Shown: positions 33,351 through 42,256 of the stretch, in pieces
Numbering within the stretch: the stretch's first letter is position 1
Layout of the letters: the number at the start of each line of letters is the position of its first letter
Assembly (NCBI RefSeq): GCF_014649655.1
Contig: NZ_BMTL01000004.1
Coordinates: 16,246 to 80,245 of the forward strand
Origin: Streptomyces humidus
GTDB lineage: Bacteria; Actinomycetota; Actinomycetes; Streptomycetales; Streptomycetaceae
Direction of reading: 5' to 3'
Length of the DNA stretch: 64,000 nucleotides
Notes under the pieces: generated by a model
The model's input: the letters and a program-made list of their open reading frames with translations, nothing else
What the model was told of the DNA's origin: nothing
Databases searched by the model: none
Made by a program: the position numbers and the translations under genes

Positions 33351-33586
33351 GGCGTATCCCGTCTCCTTCTCGGCGGCAGCGGGCCCCTGTCGTGCGGACC
33401 CGCCGTCCTTCTCGTCCTTCGTCGGACCGTGTCGGGCCCTCGTCGGCCTGCGTCGACCTTCCGTCCGGACGGGGGCCGCCACCACGGGGGTGTGCCGTTC
33501 GGGTGAGCCGGCATGCGGGCGCGGCGGTCCCGTCTTTCACTGGAACCGGATCCGCCCCCGGGTCCGGACAGCTACCTGGAGGAGAG

Positions 33587-34117
33587 ATGGCAGCTCACCG
33601 CACCCGTCGGCAGAAGGGCGTGCTGATGACGGCGGCCTGCGCGGCGGCGATCCTCGGGCCCGCCGGGCTCACCGGCTGCTCCGGCGACAGCAGCCCTTCC
33701 TCGGTGGCCAGTCAGGCCGCGTCCGCCGCGCAGTCGGTCGGCTCGGAGGCGACCGCGGCCGCGTCATCGCTCGCCTCGCAGGCGTCGAAGGCGTACGAGT
33801 CGGCGACGGCGGAGGCGAACCGCCTGTTCGACGAGATCAAGGGCGGGATCGACGTCAAGAACGACGTGAAGCTCGGCACGCCCGGCTCTGACGGCGACCG
33901 CACCACGGTCGAGGTGTCGGCCGTCAACAAGGCCGGTTCGACGAAGTCCTTCGCCGTCCAGGTCGACTTCGAGGACAGCGGCGGCAACTGGCTCGACACG
34001 GTTTTCGTGACCCTTTCCGACGTCCCGGCGGGCAAGACCGGCAAGGCCACCGCCCGCAGCAACCGCAAGCTGTCCGGCGAGGTGAAGGCCGTGGTGGCCC
34101 GGGCGGTGCGGTACTGA
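33587..34117 (+). CDS. Lipoprotein with FxLYD-like domain
   Basis: A 176-residue lipoprotein. The signal reads MAAHRTRRQKGVLMTAACAA and ends with the lipobox LTGC. An Ala/Ser-rich helical linker follows (SVASQAASAAQSVGSEATAA), then a C-terminal beta-sandwich like FxLYD domains (TVEVSAVNKAGSTKSFAVQV, VTLSDVPAGKTGKATARSNR). GGAGGAGAG precedes the ATG. The role is unknown, and it stands alone between divergent and convergent genes. Confidence 0.85.
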   Translation: MAAHRTRRQKGVLMTAACAAAILGPAGLTGCSGDSSPSSVASQAASAAQSVGSEATAAASSLASQASKAYESATAEANRLFDEIKGGIDVKNDVKLGTPGSDGDRTTVEVSAVNKAGSTKSFAVQVDFEDSGGNWLDTVFVTLSDVPAGKTGKATARSNRKLSGEVKAVVARAVRY

Positions 34118-34147
34118 CCCGGACCGCCCCGGGACCGTACGGCCGGC

Positions 34148-34852
34148 TCAGGCCATCCAGAAGAAGACGGCCGTCATCCGCTTCTCCTCCAGCGTCGTGC
34201 CGCAGTAACCGGTGGCGCTGTGGACGAGGTTGGCATGGTAGAGGAGCAGCCGGTTGGGCTTGTGCGGCACCCTCACGTCCTCCTCGAAGGCGTCGGGCGC
34301 GACGAACCGGGTACCGAGGGCTTCGACGAGGTTGTTGTGCGGGGCCTGGACGACGTTGCCGCCGAGCCGGCCGCCGGGCAGGGACTGCCGGTAGAAACTG
34401 GTCCCGCAGTCCTTGGGGACGGCGGGGTTGAGGTAGAGCACGGCCGCGTACCGGCACAGCGCCCGCGAGTCGGAGTGCGGGCGCGGGGTGCTCTCCCCCT
34501 CGCCGACGACCTGGACGCAGTTGTGGTTGAGGGTGCCGCCGCCGGGCGCCTGCTGCACCCACAGCCTGCGTGCCCCCGTGGCCTTCCTCACCAGCCCCTC
34601 CACGCGCCCGAGTTCGGCGGGCTCCAGTCCGGGCATGGTGCGCAGGCCGGGCCAGCTCTCCGAGGTGTAGGGGTGGCCCTCGACCCAGTCGTCCCGGGCG
34701 AGACACCGTTCCCGGATCGCCGTGACGTCGGCCTCGGGGAAGACGTCGTCGAGAACCCAGTAGTCACGCCCCCTGGTGGGCTTGCGGTAGGGCAGGACCG
34801 GGAGCGTGGCGGCAGCCCTCACGGGCCGGTGGGACCGCTGTGGCATGGACAT
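34148..34852 (-). CDS. DUF6445 family 2OG-Fe(II) oxygenase-like protein
   Basis: A 234-residue protein of the DUF6445 group, related to 2-oxoglutarate/Fe(II) dioxygenases. The metal triad is suggested by RPHSDSRALCRYAAVLYLN (H126 and D128) and a distal histidine in LYHANLVHSATGYCG. The substrate is unknown; relatives occur in both primary and secondary metabolism. There is no ribosome site, but TAGATT lies 6 bp before the ATG, so the transcript may be leaderless. A second ATG two codons in is possible. Confidence 0.8.
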   Translation of the reverse strand: MSMPQRSHRPVRAAATLPVLPYRKPTRGRDYWVLDDVFPEADVTAIRERCLARDDWVEGHPYTSESWPGLRTMPGLEPAELGRVEGLVRKATGARRLWVQQAPGGGTLNHNCVQVVGEGESTPRPHSDSRALCRYAAVLYLNPAVPKDCGTSFYRQSLPGGRLGGNVVQAPHNNLVEALGTRFVAPDAFEEDVRVPHKPNRLLLYHANLVHSATGYCGTTLEEKRMTAVFFWMA

Positions 34853-34858
34853 GCAGCG

Positions 34859-34864
34859 AATCTA
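34859..34864 (-). promoter_or_regulatory. Putative leaderless -10 element (TAGATT)
   Basis: On the minus strand TAGATT lies exactly 6 bp before the ATG of the DUF6445 gene, and there is no purine-rich ribosome site between. This is the same arrangement as at 11857 and 55543. Confidence 0.5.
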
Positions 34865-34973
34865 GGCGGGAGGCGCGCCACGACTCGCCCTGCCGTTCGT
34901 CCGCACTCCACCGGGAACTGGTCAACGTTTCACCGGCGCGGTCAACGGTTCGTCAACCGAGGAGGCCCCGGTG

Positions 34974-35888
34974 TCATCCGGTCGGATCGGCGAAGAGGCC
35001 CTCGGCGGTGGTGGCATGGACGGCGCGCTGCGACCAGGTGGTGAGCTGATCGAGGTCGGAGCAGGACACCACGCGCTCGCGGACGGCGTCCGGCACGGAG
35101 ATGCCACGCCATTCCAGGATGTGAAGGATCATCTCGGCGCGGTCCGCGACCCGCCCCTCTTCACGCCCTTGCTCACGCCCTTGCTCACGCCCTTCTTCAC
35201 GCACCTCTTCAGCGAGGGGGTGTCGCCAGAAGTACTGCATCGCGGTCATGAGATCCCTCCACATCCGTTGCGCCTGAGGATCTGTCAGGCACGAGTCGAC
35301 GAACTGCACGAGTGCCGCGGCACTGTCCCGGTCGATGGTCCGCAGGGCGGCTGCCAGCGATTCCAGTATGGCGGGGGCCTGCCGCCCCCGGCCGTGTGTC
35401 ATGGCGGAAAGCACCGCAAGGGGTACGTCCCGTTCGGCCTCCTGCCGGGTGGCGATGAGGGGAACGTTGTCCGGACCCAGCACGAAGGGCCGTACCGTCA
35501 GCGAAGGCATCCCCCGCACACCGAGATGGATCGGCTCCGCCGCCCAGCGGGCCGTGGCACTGCTCTGCGTGACGACGATCAGCACCGGTTCGCAGCGGTA
35601 CTTCTCGTAGAGATAGCTGAGGTAGTACGGCCAGCTACCGCGCTTCCGCTCGTCCGGCTTGCCCTGGGACTCCACGACCAGGAGGTACGCCCCTTCGTCG
35701 GTCTCGGCCCTGAGCAGCGTGTCCACCCGACGCTCGATGGGTTCGATCTCGGTGAGGTCGACGTTCATGGCAGCGAAGTCGTGGGGCGTGGGAAAGGGGA
35801 CGGACAACACCTTTTGCAGGGCGCTGATCAGGAGACCGGGTTCCTTCTGGAAGATCCGGTGCAGCGCCTCGTGCGACGAGCCGACCAT
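34974..35888 (-). CDS. Rpn-like PD-(D/E)XK nuclease family protein
   Basis: A 304-residue protein of the recombination-promoting nuclease/transposase-like group common in actinomycetes. The nuclease core is suggested by RRVDTLLRAETDEGAYLLVV followed by ESQGKPDERKRGSWPYYLSY, with D, E and Q-x-K in PD-(D/E)XK order. The C-terminal half is helical, with EEVREEGREQGREQGREEGR repeats typical of the family. The ATG has AAGGAGAG upstream. Members are fast-evolving and often multi-copy; the biological role is unclear. Codon use is slightly less GC-biased than in neighbours. Confidence 0.8.
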   Translation of the reverse strand: MVGSSHEALHRIFQKEPGLLISALQKVLSVPFPTPHDFAAMNVDLTEIEPIERRVDTLLRAETDEGAYLLVVESQGKPDERKRGSWPYYLSYLYEKYRCEPVLIVVTQSSATARWAAEPIHLGVRGMPSLTVRPFVLGPDNVPLIATRQEAERDVPLAVLSAMTHGRGRQAPAILESLAAALRTIDRDSAAALVQFVDSCLTDPQAQRMWRDLMTAMQYFWRHPLAEEVREEGREQGREQGREEGRVADRAEMILHILEWRGISVPDAVRERVVSCSDLDQLTTWSQRAVHATTAEGLFADPTG

Positions 35889-35921
35889 CGGCTCTCCTTT
35901 CTGTACGACGTGATCAACGAG

Positions 35922-36344
35922 CTACGCCGCATTTAGTTCGCACCACACCAGCTTGCCTCGGTGCCCCATGCGGGACAGCGGCTGCCAGTGCCAGAGGTCC
36001 GAGCAGGCCCGGACCAGGGTCATCCCGCGTCCGCTCTCGGCTTCGCCCGGATCGTCCGGCCTCCCCGGCGGCCGGGGCGGTTCGGGGTCCGCGTCCCACG
36101 CGCCGATCTGCAGGACGCCGTCCCGGAAGCGCAGGCGCAGACACGCGGGGCCCTTGGTGTGCAGGACGGCGTTGGACATCAGCTCCGAGGCGAGCAGCTC
36201 CGCGGTGTCGATCAGGTCGGTCAACCCGTGCAGGGTCAGGATCAGACGCAGGGTGCGGCGGCAGACGGTGACCGCTCTGGGGTCGGTGGGGATGTAGAGG
36301 GAGTACTCCCAGGCGTCGTCACGGGTGCGTCCGGTTTCGGGCAT
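35922..36344 (-). CDS. ATP-binding (HATPase) regulator, anti-sigma-like
   Basis: A 140-residue GHKL-type ATPase domain of the RsbW/SpoIIAB-like group. The N-box reads ELLASELMSNAVLHT and the G-box ESGRGMTLVRACSDLW. Such short proteins in streptomycetes act as anti-sigma-like switches. It is divergent from an XRE-DUF5753 regulator and a DUF397 gene, the three-part WhiJ/AbaA-type arrangement that recurs many times in Streptomyces genomes. Confidence 0.92.
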   Translation of the reverse strand: MPETGRTRDDAWEYSLYIPTDPRAVTVCRRTLRLILTLHGLTDLIDTAELLASELMSNAVLHTKGPACLRLRFRDGVLQIGAWDADPEPPRPPGRPDDPGEAESGRGMTLVRACSDLWHWQPLSRMGHRGKLVWCELNAA

Positions 36345-36553
36345 GGCTCGGCTCCACGGGTGGGTCGGGGGGTGACATCACGAGCGGTGGCATGCCGCAG
36401 CCGTCCCGGCAGGACGGAGCGGTGCGCTTCCGCAGCGTGTTCGGTGCGTCACCGACAGTAGATCTAAATATAGAGACGCAGCAAGCCGATCGCGTAATCT
36501 GACGTCGAACGAGTCGCATGTGCAGACGCGTTGAACCTAGGAGCGGCTGAGCC

Positions 36554-37384
36554 TTGAGGCGGGAACCAACAGCACGCCAGATGCGCGTGGCAACCGAACT
36601 GCGTCGGCTTCGCGAGGCAGCGGACCTCAACGCCCGTCAGGCAGCGTCTCTGCTCGGCGTGAGTCCCGCCCAGATCACCCACATCGAGTCCGGACTCGCC
36701 GGCGTGAGCGAAGAACGGCTCCGCCGTCTCGCGTCCCATTACTCCTGCACGGACCACGAGTTCATCGATGCCCTGGTCGCCATGGCCACGGACCGGACGC
36801 GCGGCTGGTGGGAGGAGTACCGGGGCCTGCTGCCCACACCGTTCCTGGACCTGTCGGAGTTGGACCACCACGCCTCGTTCCGGCGCGAGGTGGCCATCCT
36901 CTTCGTGCCCGGCCTGTTGCAGACCGAGCGCTACGCCCGCGCCGTGTTCTCCTCACGGGTTCCCGAACTTACGCCCGAAGAGATCGAGTTGCGGGTTCGC
37001 CACCGATTGAATCGCCAGAGGATGACCATCCCGTACGAGGTGGTCATCCACGAAGCGGCACTGCGCATCAGAGTCGGTGACCGCAACGACTCACGGGCTC
37101 AACTGGCGCACCTCGTCGAGCTATCCGAGAAGAGCCATATCACCCTGCGCGTCATCCCCTTCGACCTGGATGGCTTCTCCCGGGCTTCAAGCGCCATGAC
37201 GTATGTGGGTGGCCCGTTGCCCAGGCTCGACACAGTGGTGCGCGACCTGCCTCACGGTTCTGTCTTCATCGATTCCGACGCTCAACTCAAGGCCTACCGA
37301 ACGCGCTTCCTTAAGGTGGTGGCGGTATCGCTCGAACCCGAACGGTCGCGTGCCTTCATCGACAAGCTGGCGAAGGAGCTCTGA
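36554..37384 (+). CDS. XRE helix-turn-helix regulator with DUF5753 (WhiJ-like)
   Basis: A 276-residue DNA-binding regulator. The helix-turn-helix is at residues 10-65 (LREAADLNARQAASLLGVSP, AQITHIESGLAGVSEERLRR). The DUF5753 domain follows (FRREVAILFVPGLLQTERYA to SVFIDSDAQLKAYRTRF). The TTG start has TAGGAG about 11 bp upstream; an ATG at codon 9 is an alternative. The DUF397 gene follows after 8 bp. In this system the DUF397 protein is thought to modulate the regulator. Confidence 0.94.
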   Translation: MRREPTARQMRVATELRRLREAADLNARQAASLLGVSPAQITHIESGLAGVSEERLRRLASHYSCTDHEFIDALVAMATDRTRGWWEEYRGLLPTPFLDLSELDHHASFRREVAILFVPGLLQTERYARAVFSSRVPELTPEEIELRVRHRLNRQRMTIPYEVVIHEAALRIRVGDRNDSRAQLAHLVELSEKSHITLRVIPFDLDGFSRASSAMTYVGGPLPRLDTVVRDLPHGSVFIDSDAQLKAYRTRFLKVVAVSLEPERSRAFIDKLAKEL

Positions 37385-37392
37385 AGCGCCTC

Positions 37393-37623
37393 GTGAACAC
37401 CCCTGGGAACTGGCAGAAATCGTCGTACTCCGGCGAGGGCGACGGCAACGACTGCGTCGAGGTCGCCTCCACCCTCGCCACGCTCCATCTGCGCGAGTCG
37501 GACGCGCCCGCCTCCGTACTCTCCGTCACCCCCGCCGCCGTCACGCATTTTCTGCACGCCATACGCACGAGAACTCCCGGAATTGTGGCCTCCGTCACGG
37601 CAGTCGCGGACCGGGCCTGCTGA
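37393..37623 (+). CDS. DUF397 family protein
   Basis: A 76-residue DUF397 protein. The diagnostic sequence is NWQKSSYSGEGDGNDCVEVA followed by LHLRESDAP. It forms a pair with the upstream XRE-DUF5753 regulator, as is standard in streptomycetes, where such pairs control development or antibiotic production. The GTG start lies 8 bp after the regulator stop. Confidence 0.94.
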   Translation: MNTPGNWQKSSYSGEGDGNDCVEVASTLATLHLRESDAPASVLSVTPAAVTHFLHAIRTRTPGIVASVTAVADRAC

Positions 37624-37632
37624 AGTGACCGG

Positions 37633-37896
37633 ATGATCGGTCTCGTGATCCGCGTCCTTCCCTTCTGGGTGCGCGAGCCCCTGCTCGTCCTCGTCGGCGT
37701 CCCCTTCAGCGGCCTCCTCTTCTACGCGGGCGTCCGTGACCACGAGTGGATCGGGGTGGGCCTGGGCGCCGCCGTCGCCGTGTTCACCGCGGTCCGCGTG
37801 CACACCATCAACCGCGCCTTCAAGGCCCGCCGTCGGCTCAAGGAGGTCGAGACCATGGCGCGGGTCGAGGGCGTGAAGCGCATCGAGGGCATCTAG
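37633..37896 (+). CDS. Small two-helix membrane protein
   Basis: An 87-residue protein with two hydrophobic helices (PLLVLVGVPFSGLLFYAG and WIGVGLGAAVAVFTAVRV) and a basic, helical C-terminal tail (RAFKARRRLKEVETMARVEG). I do not recognise a family. It follows the DUF397 gene by 9 bp and may be in its operon. Confidence 0.7.
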   Translation: MIGLVIRVLPFWVREPLLVLVGVPFSGLLFYAGVRDHEWIGVGLGAAVAVFTAVRVHTINRAFKARRRLKEVETMARVEGVKRIEGI

Positions 37897-37920
37897 GGTC
37901 CTGCACCGGCAGTCCGCCGT

Positions 37921-38290
37921 GAGACCTTGTACGAGTTCTCCTGCCGGGGTGCCGGTGCCGCGTCGTGGTCCGAAGCCGGAACCGCTGCTGCCGGGCGATG
38001 ACGACCGCGCTGTACCGGAACGCCGGACCCGGCGGGCGAACTCCGCCCAGGCGTTGGCGTTGCGGACGCGGATCGTGCCTGCGTGTGCGGGCCCTGACGT
38101 CCCGCCCATCGTCGAGGTGGCACGCCACCTGCGGATTTCCGCGGACACGGTCCGCAAGTGACGGCGGCAGTTCCTCGCCGAGCGGATGGACGGCCTGGTG
38201 GACGAGCCCCGGCCGGGCCGGCCGCCCACCCTCGGCGTCGACCGGATGGAGGCGGTCGTCATCGCCACGCACGAGGAGATCCCGAAGAAC
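37921..38290 (+). pseudogene. IS630-family transposase remnant
   Basis: One frame, interrupted by TGA at 38159-38161, reads as the N-terminal helix-turn-helix of IS630-type transposases: RGPKPEPLLPGDDDRAVPER, ANSAQALALRTRIVPACAG, VEVARHLRISADTVRK, stop, RRQFLAERMDGLVDEPRPGR and PPTLGVDRMEAVV. The catalytic DDE half is missing; the remnant ends at a strong hairpin. No terminal inverted repeats were identified. It is dead, and marks this stretch as a past insertion point. Confidence 0.8.
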
Positions 38291-38325
38291 CGGTTTCGGC
38301 CCGCATCGACTGCGGGCCGAAACCG
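38291..38325. terminator. Perfect 15-bp stem-loop after the IS630 remnant
   Basis: The arms CGGTTTCGGCCCGCA (38291-38305) and its exact complement (38311-38325) enclose the loop TCGAC. AAACC in the stem gives short T and A tracts on both sides, so it can work in both directions. It insulates the upstream small genes from the PucR-type regulator. Confidence 0.75.
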
Positions 38326-38423
38326 TGATGTCGTACGTTTTCCCGATCGGCCACCGAGCGTGGTGGCGTGTGTACGCCTCTGGCTCGGCGCGGGGCCGGG
38401 CGGGGGCACGAGACGGGGGCGAC

Positions 38424-40085
38424 ATGACGGACCTTGGGGTGGCGGCCGGTTGGGACACGGCCGGCGAGTCACGGGTGACGTTGGAGCGGCTGCTGTCCGT
38501 CGTGGGGGTGGGCGCCGTGGAGTTGCACTCGGCGCCCAAGGGACTGGGGACCACGGTCACCGGCGTGAACGTGTTCGACCTCCGGGAGCCCGCGGTCAGC
38601 CCACGGGAACTGCTGCTCGCCGTGGGCGTCGATCCGCGCTCGGCCCTGGCGGTCGACGTCGTGCGCCGGGCGGGCGAGTCGGGTGCGGCGGGCGTGGTGT
38701 TCGGTCCGGGCCGGCCCGAACCCACCGCGGGAGCCCTTCAGACGGCCGCCGAGGAGGGCGGTACGGCGTTGCTGTTCCGTACCGCCTGGTGCACCTGGGC
38801 CCATCTGGTGGGCGTGCTGCGGGCGGGGCTGGCCTCGGCGGGCGTGCCGCCGATGGCCGGGCTCGGCGGGCCGCGTCTGGGGGATCTCAACTCGCTGGCC
38901 GACGCGGTGGCGGCCCTGGTGGGCGGCGCGGTGACCATCGAGGACACCGAGTCCCGGGTGCTGGCCTACTCCTCCACCGAGGAGAACGTGGACGAGCAGC
39001 GCCGATTGACCATCCTCGGCCGCCGTGTCCCACCGTGGCGGGTGGCCGCCATGCGCGAGGCGGGGTTCTTCCAGGCGCTGTGGGCGGGGGACGACGTACT
39101 GCACCGGCCGGCGCAAGGACAGAACCCGGAGCGCCTGGTGGGCGCCGTGCGGGCGGGCGGGGAGGCGCTCGGATCGATCTGGGTGGCCGCCGTGGCCGGT
39201 CGGCCGCTGGCGCCCAACGCCTCCGAAGCCCTGCGCGCGGCGGCCCGGGCCGCCGCCGCCCACCTGCTGCACCATCGCACCCACAGTTCGGACGACCGTC
39301 TCGTCGAGGACGCGGCCCGTGCGCTGCTGGAAGACCGCGGGTCCGTCGAGGTGCTCGCGGAACGGGCCTCGCTGCCGCCGCGGGAGCCGTGTGCCGTCCT
39401 GGCCGTCGGCACCGGGAGCGCGGATCACGGGGACGGCGATCCGTCGGGACTGCACGGGCTGCTGACTCTGCACTGCGCCGCGTACGGCCACCGCGCGGTG
39501 GTCGTCCCTGCGGGCGGCAGGATCCTGGTGCTGTTGAGTGCCCTGAACCGTGATCTCGGCCAGGCCGAGAGCCAGGTGACCCGGCTGGGGGAGACACTGG
39601 CGCACCAGTTGTCGGCCACCCTCGGCCGGCCGCTGAAGGTCGGGCTCGGCGATGTGGCCCCCGAGCTGGCGCGGGCGCCCGAGTCGCGCCGGGGGGCCGA
39701 GCTCGCCCTCAGGGCGCTCACCGAGGCCGCGGGGTCGCCGACGGTCGCCCGGACCGGGGACGTCGCGGACACGGTCGGCATCCTGCACGTCGTCGGCGCC
39801 CTGCGTGGGATCGATCTGCCGCCGCAGACCTCGGTGGCCCGGCTGCGGGCGTTCGACGCCGAGCACAGCGGCAGTTGCCTGGTGGAGACCCTGCGCGCCT
39901 ATCTCGACCACTTCGGCGACGTGTCCGCCGCCTCCCGCGCGCTGAGCGTGCACGCGAACAGCCTGCGCTACCGGCTGCGGCGCATCGTCCAGGTGTCGGG
40001 ACTGGACCTGGAGGACCCCGACGCGCGTCTGCTGGCCCAGTTGCAGTTACGCCTGAGCGACGAGTGCGGCGAACAGCGCGGCTGA
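38424..40085 (+). CDS. PucR/CdaR-type transcriptional regulator
   Basis: A 553-residue regulator. An N-terminal PucR-like sensory domain (RVTLERLLSVVGVGAVELHS) is followed by a GAF-like segment (VTIEDTESRVLAYSSTEENV) and a central CdaR GGDEF-like part. The C-terminal HTH_30 helix-turn-helix is HFGDVSAASRALSVHANSLR then YRLRRI. Such proteins commonly control purine or amino-acid use. The ATG 38424 start is chosen because the protein begins there and the longer frame runs through the IS630 remnant. The PLP decarboxylase gene follows after 220 bp and is a possible target. Confidence 0.92.
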   Translation: MTDLGVAAGWDTAGESRVTLERLLSVVGVGAVELHSAPKGLGTTVTGVNVFDLREPAVSPRELLLAVGVDPRSALAVDVVRRAGESGAAGVVFGPGRPEPTAGALQTAAEEGGTALLFRTAWCTWAHLVGVLRAGLASAGVPPMAGLGGPRLGDLNSLADAVAALVGGAVTIEDTESRVLAYSSTEENVDEQRRLTILGRRVPPWRVAAMREAGFFQALWAGDDVLHRPAQGQNPERLVGAVRAGGEALGSIWVAAVAGRPLAPNASEALRAAARAAAAHLLHHRTHSSDDRLVEDAARALLEDRGSVEVLAERASLPPREPCAVLAVGTGSADHGDGDPSGLHGLLTLHCAAYGHRAVVVPAGGRILVLLSALNRDLGQAESQVTRLGETLAHQLSATLGRPLKVGLGDVAPELARAPESRRGAELALRALTEAAGSPTVARTGDVADTVGILHVVGALRGIDLPPQTSVARLRAFDAEHSGSCLVETLRAYLDHFGDVSAASRALSVHANSLRYRLRRIVQVSGLDLEDPDARLLAQLQLRLSDECGEQRG

Positions 40086-40305
40086 CCGGCTCCCGGCCGC
40101 TCGTCGGCCCCCACCATCACAAGGCCGCTTCTTCGTCGAACCGCACAACGGACCTGCCTTGCTGGGTGGTTGTTTGCTCCTGACTGTGGCGGGGCGGGCC
40201 CGCGGCTCTCACGACTCGACGAAGACGCCCTCCTGGTGCGGACAGCAGGCTGGTGGTCAAGCCCGGGAAGGTCCCGGGTGCTGCGCAGATCCCGGAAGGC
40301 TCACC

Positions 40306-41649
40306 ATGACCGGACTGACCCCCGCCGCCGAGCGGCGCGAGCGGATCCTGCGGGAAGCGGTACGGCAGGGACTGCTGTCCCCCCAGCGAGACCTGCTGGC
40401 CGCCTTCGTCGACCTGGACGGCGTTGCCGCGACGGTCGAGTCCCTGCGCCGCGCGTTCGCCTCGGCTCCCTCCTCGCCGCCCGTGCTGCACGCGTTCGCC
40501 GCCAAGGCGAACAGTCTGGTGCCGGTGCTGGCGGAGCTGCGAGACCTCGGCATGGGCTGCGAGGTCGCCACCGCGGGTGAGCTGGCCCGCGCCCTGGCCG
40601 CCGGCTTCGCACCGGAGCGGATCGTCTTCGACTCCCCGGCCAAGACGGAGGCCGAACTCCGGCGCGCCCTGGACCTGGGTGTGACGGTCAACGCGGACAA
40701 CTACCAGGAGCTCGCCAGGATCGACCGGGCACTCGGCGGCCGCGTCCCGGTGTCACGGATCGGTGTGCGCGTCAACTCCCAGCTCGGCGGCGGCGCCATC
40801 GCCGCGATGAGCACGGCCACCAGCACCTCCAAGTTCGGCGTTCCGCTGGCGGACCCGGGCAGTCGGCGGGAGCTGCTGCGCGCCTACCGCGACCGCCCGT
40901 GGCTGACCTGGGTGCACACGCACGCCGGTTCGCAGGGCTGTCCGCTCGACCTCATGGCGCGCGGGGTCGCGCAGGCCGTGGAGTTCGCCGAGGAGGTCAA
41001 CGCGTCTCTGGGGCGGCGCCAGGTGGTCGGCGTCGACATCGGCGGCGGGCTGCCCGTCAACTTCGCCGACGACGAGACCACGCCGAGCTACGCCACGTAC
41101 GTGGAACAACTGCGCGCCCATGCGCCCGCGCTGTTCGCCGAGCTCTCCGGAATCTCCGGCGGGTACGAGATCGTCACGGAGTTCGGGCGTTCCGTTCTCG
41201 CCAAGAACGGGTTCACCGCCGCGTACGTCGAGTACACCAAGAACGTGGGCGGCCGGTCGATCGCGGTCACCCACGCGGGTGTCCAGGTGGCCACCCGGAC
41301 CGTGTTCAATCCCGACGCCTGGCCCCTGCGGATCGAGGCGTACGACGGCGGCGGCACGGTCAAGCGGGGCGGCCCGGTCCGTCAGGACATCGCGGGCCCC
41401 GCCTGCTTCGCCGGTGACCTGCTGGCACGCGACCGGGCGTTGCCGCTGCTGGAGCCCGGGGACATCGTCGCCGTCCCGGACACGGGCGCCTACTACTTCT
41501 CGACGCCGTTCCACTACAACAGCCTGCCCGAACCGGCTGTGCACGGGGTCCGCACGAGCGGTGACGGCGGTGTCGCCTTCGAACTGCTGCGTCCCGCGCA
41601 GGATCCGTGGGACGTACCCGTGCACGAGCCCGTTCTCACGGTCAGGTAA
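40306..41649 (+). CDS. PLP-dependent fold-III decarboxylase (diaminopimelate/ornithine-type)
   Basis: A 447-residue enzyme with the alanine-racemase-like fold of group IV decarboxylases. The PLP lysine is K67 in LHAFAAKANS. Other marks are the glycine-rich VVGVDIGGGLPVNF, ATAGELARALAAGFAPERIV, the glycine/histidine loop HTHAGSQG, and the C-terminal DTGAYYFSTPFHYNSLPEP. It lacks a clear lysA context, so it may act on another amino acid, or make the amino-acid-derived part of a metabolite. GGAAGG precedes the ATG. It is followed directly by a small membrane protein. Confidence 0.88.
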   Translation: MTGLTPAAERRERILREAVRQGLLSPQRDLLAAFVDLDGVAATVESLRRAFASAPSSPPVLHAFAAKANSLVPVLAELRDLGMGCEVATAGELARALAAGFAPERIVFDSPAKTEAELRRALDLGVTVNADNYQELARIDRALGGRVPVSRIGVRVNSQLGGGAIAAMSTATSTSKFGVPLADPGSRRELLRAYRDRPWLTWVHTHAGSQGCPLDLMARGVAQAVEFAEEVNASLGRRQVVGVDIGGGLPVNFADDETTPSYATYVEQLRAHAPALFAELSGISGGYEIVTEFGRSVLAKNGFTAAYVEYTKNVGGRSIAVTHAGVQVATRTVFNPDAWPLRIEAYDGGGTVKRGGPVRQDIAGPACFAGDLLARDRALPLLEPGDIVAVPDTGAYYFSTPFHYNSLPEPAVHGVRTSGDGGVAFELLRPAQDPWDVPVHEPVLTVR

Positions 41650-41660
41650 GGAGCATCGAG

Positions 41661-41867
41661 GTGGCACAGGCCAACCGTCGGCGGTCCGGCCGGGACGGGC
41701 CGCTCCTCACACAGCGCGCCGCCGTCGTCTTCCTGCTGGCAGCCCTGGTCGGCATCGGTGCCACTGCTCTGTCGGTGCTGGCCGGCAACGCGTGGCCCGT
41801 CGCGGTGAGCGTCGGCGGCGGGGTCGTGGCACCGGCCGTGCTGTTCTTCAACCAGATCATCGACTGA
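41661..41867 (+). CDS. Small two-helix membrane protein
   Basis: A 68-residue protein with a basic N-terminus and two hydrophobic segments (AAVVFLLAALVGIGATALSV and PVAVSVGGGVVAPAVLFF). The GTG start has AAGGAG 8 bp upstream, overlapping the stop of the decarboxylase, so both are likely co-translated. The family is unknown. Confidence 0.7.
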   Translation: MAQANRRRSGRDGPLLTQRAAVVFLLAALVGIGATALSVLAGNAWPVAVSVGGGVVAPAVLFFNQIID

Positions 41868-42256
41868 GCAGGACTGCGTTGGATCTGCCGTCGCAGCCGT
41901 ATCCTCTCCGGCGGCCGTACGCGCCAGGTACTCAGTCGCGATCCGGTCGGACTCTTCGTCCGGCGGACGCTCGCCGTGGTTGGGCACGTCGATCGCGGCG
42001 ACCGCGAACGCGCCCTAGGCGGCGAATCGATGCGCGCTGGTTCACCAGCTGGTCGACCAGCTGGTGAACCAGCGCGCATACAGAGTCCACCCGGCGCGGA
42101 CGCCCCCCGGGAACAGCCCGGAGCAGCCCCTGCGCCGACGACACACCGCCGACGAACCTGATGGACAGATCACGAAACCGTAGGGAAGAACCAGGACTTG
42201 CCGGGCGCCCGGTGCGTGCGGGCCCCGGTCACGGGCCGGTGGTCGCCGGGGGGCCG
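41868..42256. other. Non-coding region holding a long palindrome
   Basis: These 389 bp contain no credible gene on either strand: frames are short, and their codon use does not fit. The main content is the perfect 50-bp palindrome at 42030-42079. The rest shows no repeats of note. It lies between the end of the small membrane-protein gene (plus) and the end of the MOSC gene (minus), so it is a convergent gap where no promoter is required. Confidence 0.6.
42030..42079. repeat. Perfect 50-bp palindrome with no loop
   Basis: All 25 positions of the left arm (42030-42054) pair with the right arm (42055-42079), centred on TCGA. Smaller palindromes are nested inside it, such as CCAGCTGG and ACCAGCTGGT, each occurring twice. 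No T-tract follows. Possible roles are a bidirectional terminator, a protein-binding site or a recombination scar. Confidence 0.95.

Noticed and set aside
34920..34973. Repeated GTCAACG units as a possible attachment site
   Set aside because: The repeats are short and imperfect, and no integrase or second copy was found nearby.
42030..42079. parS or telomere-type site
   Set aside because: The palindrome does not match the Streptomyces parS sequence, and no replication or partition gene lies nearby.
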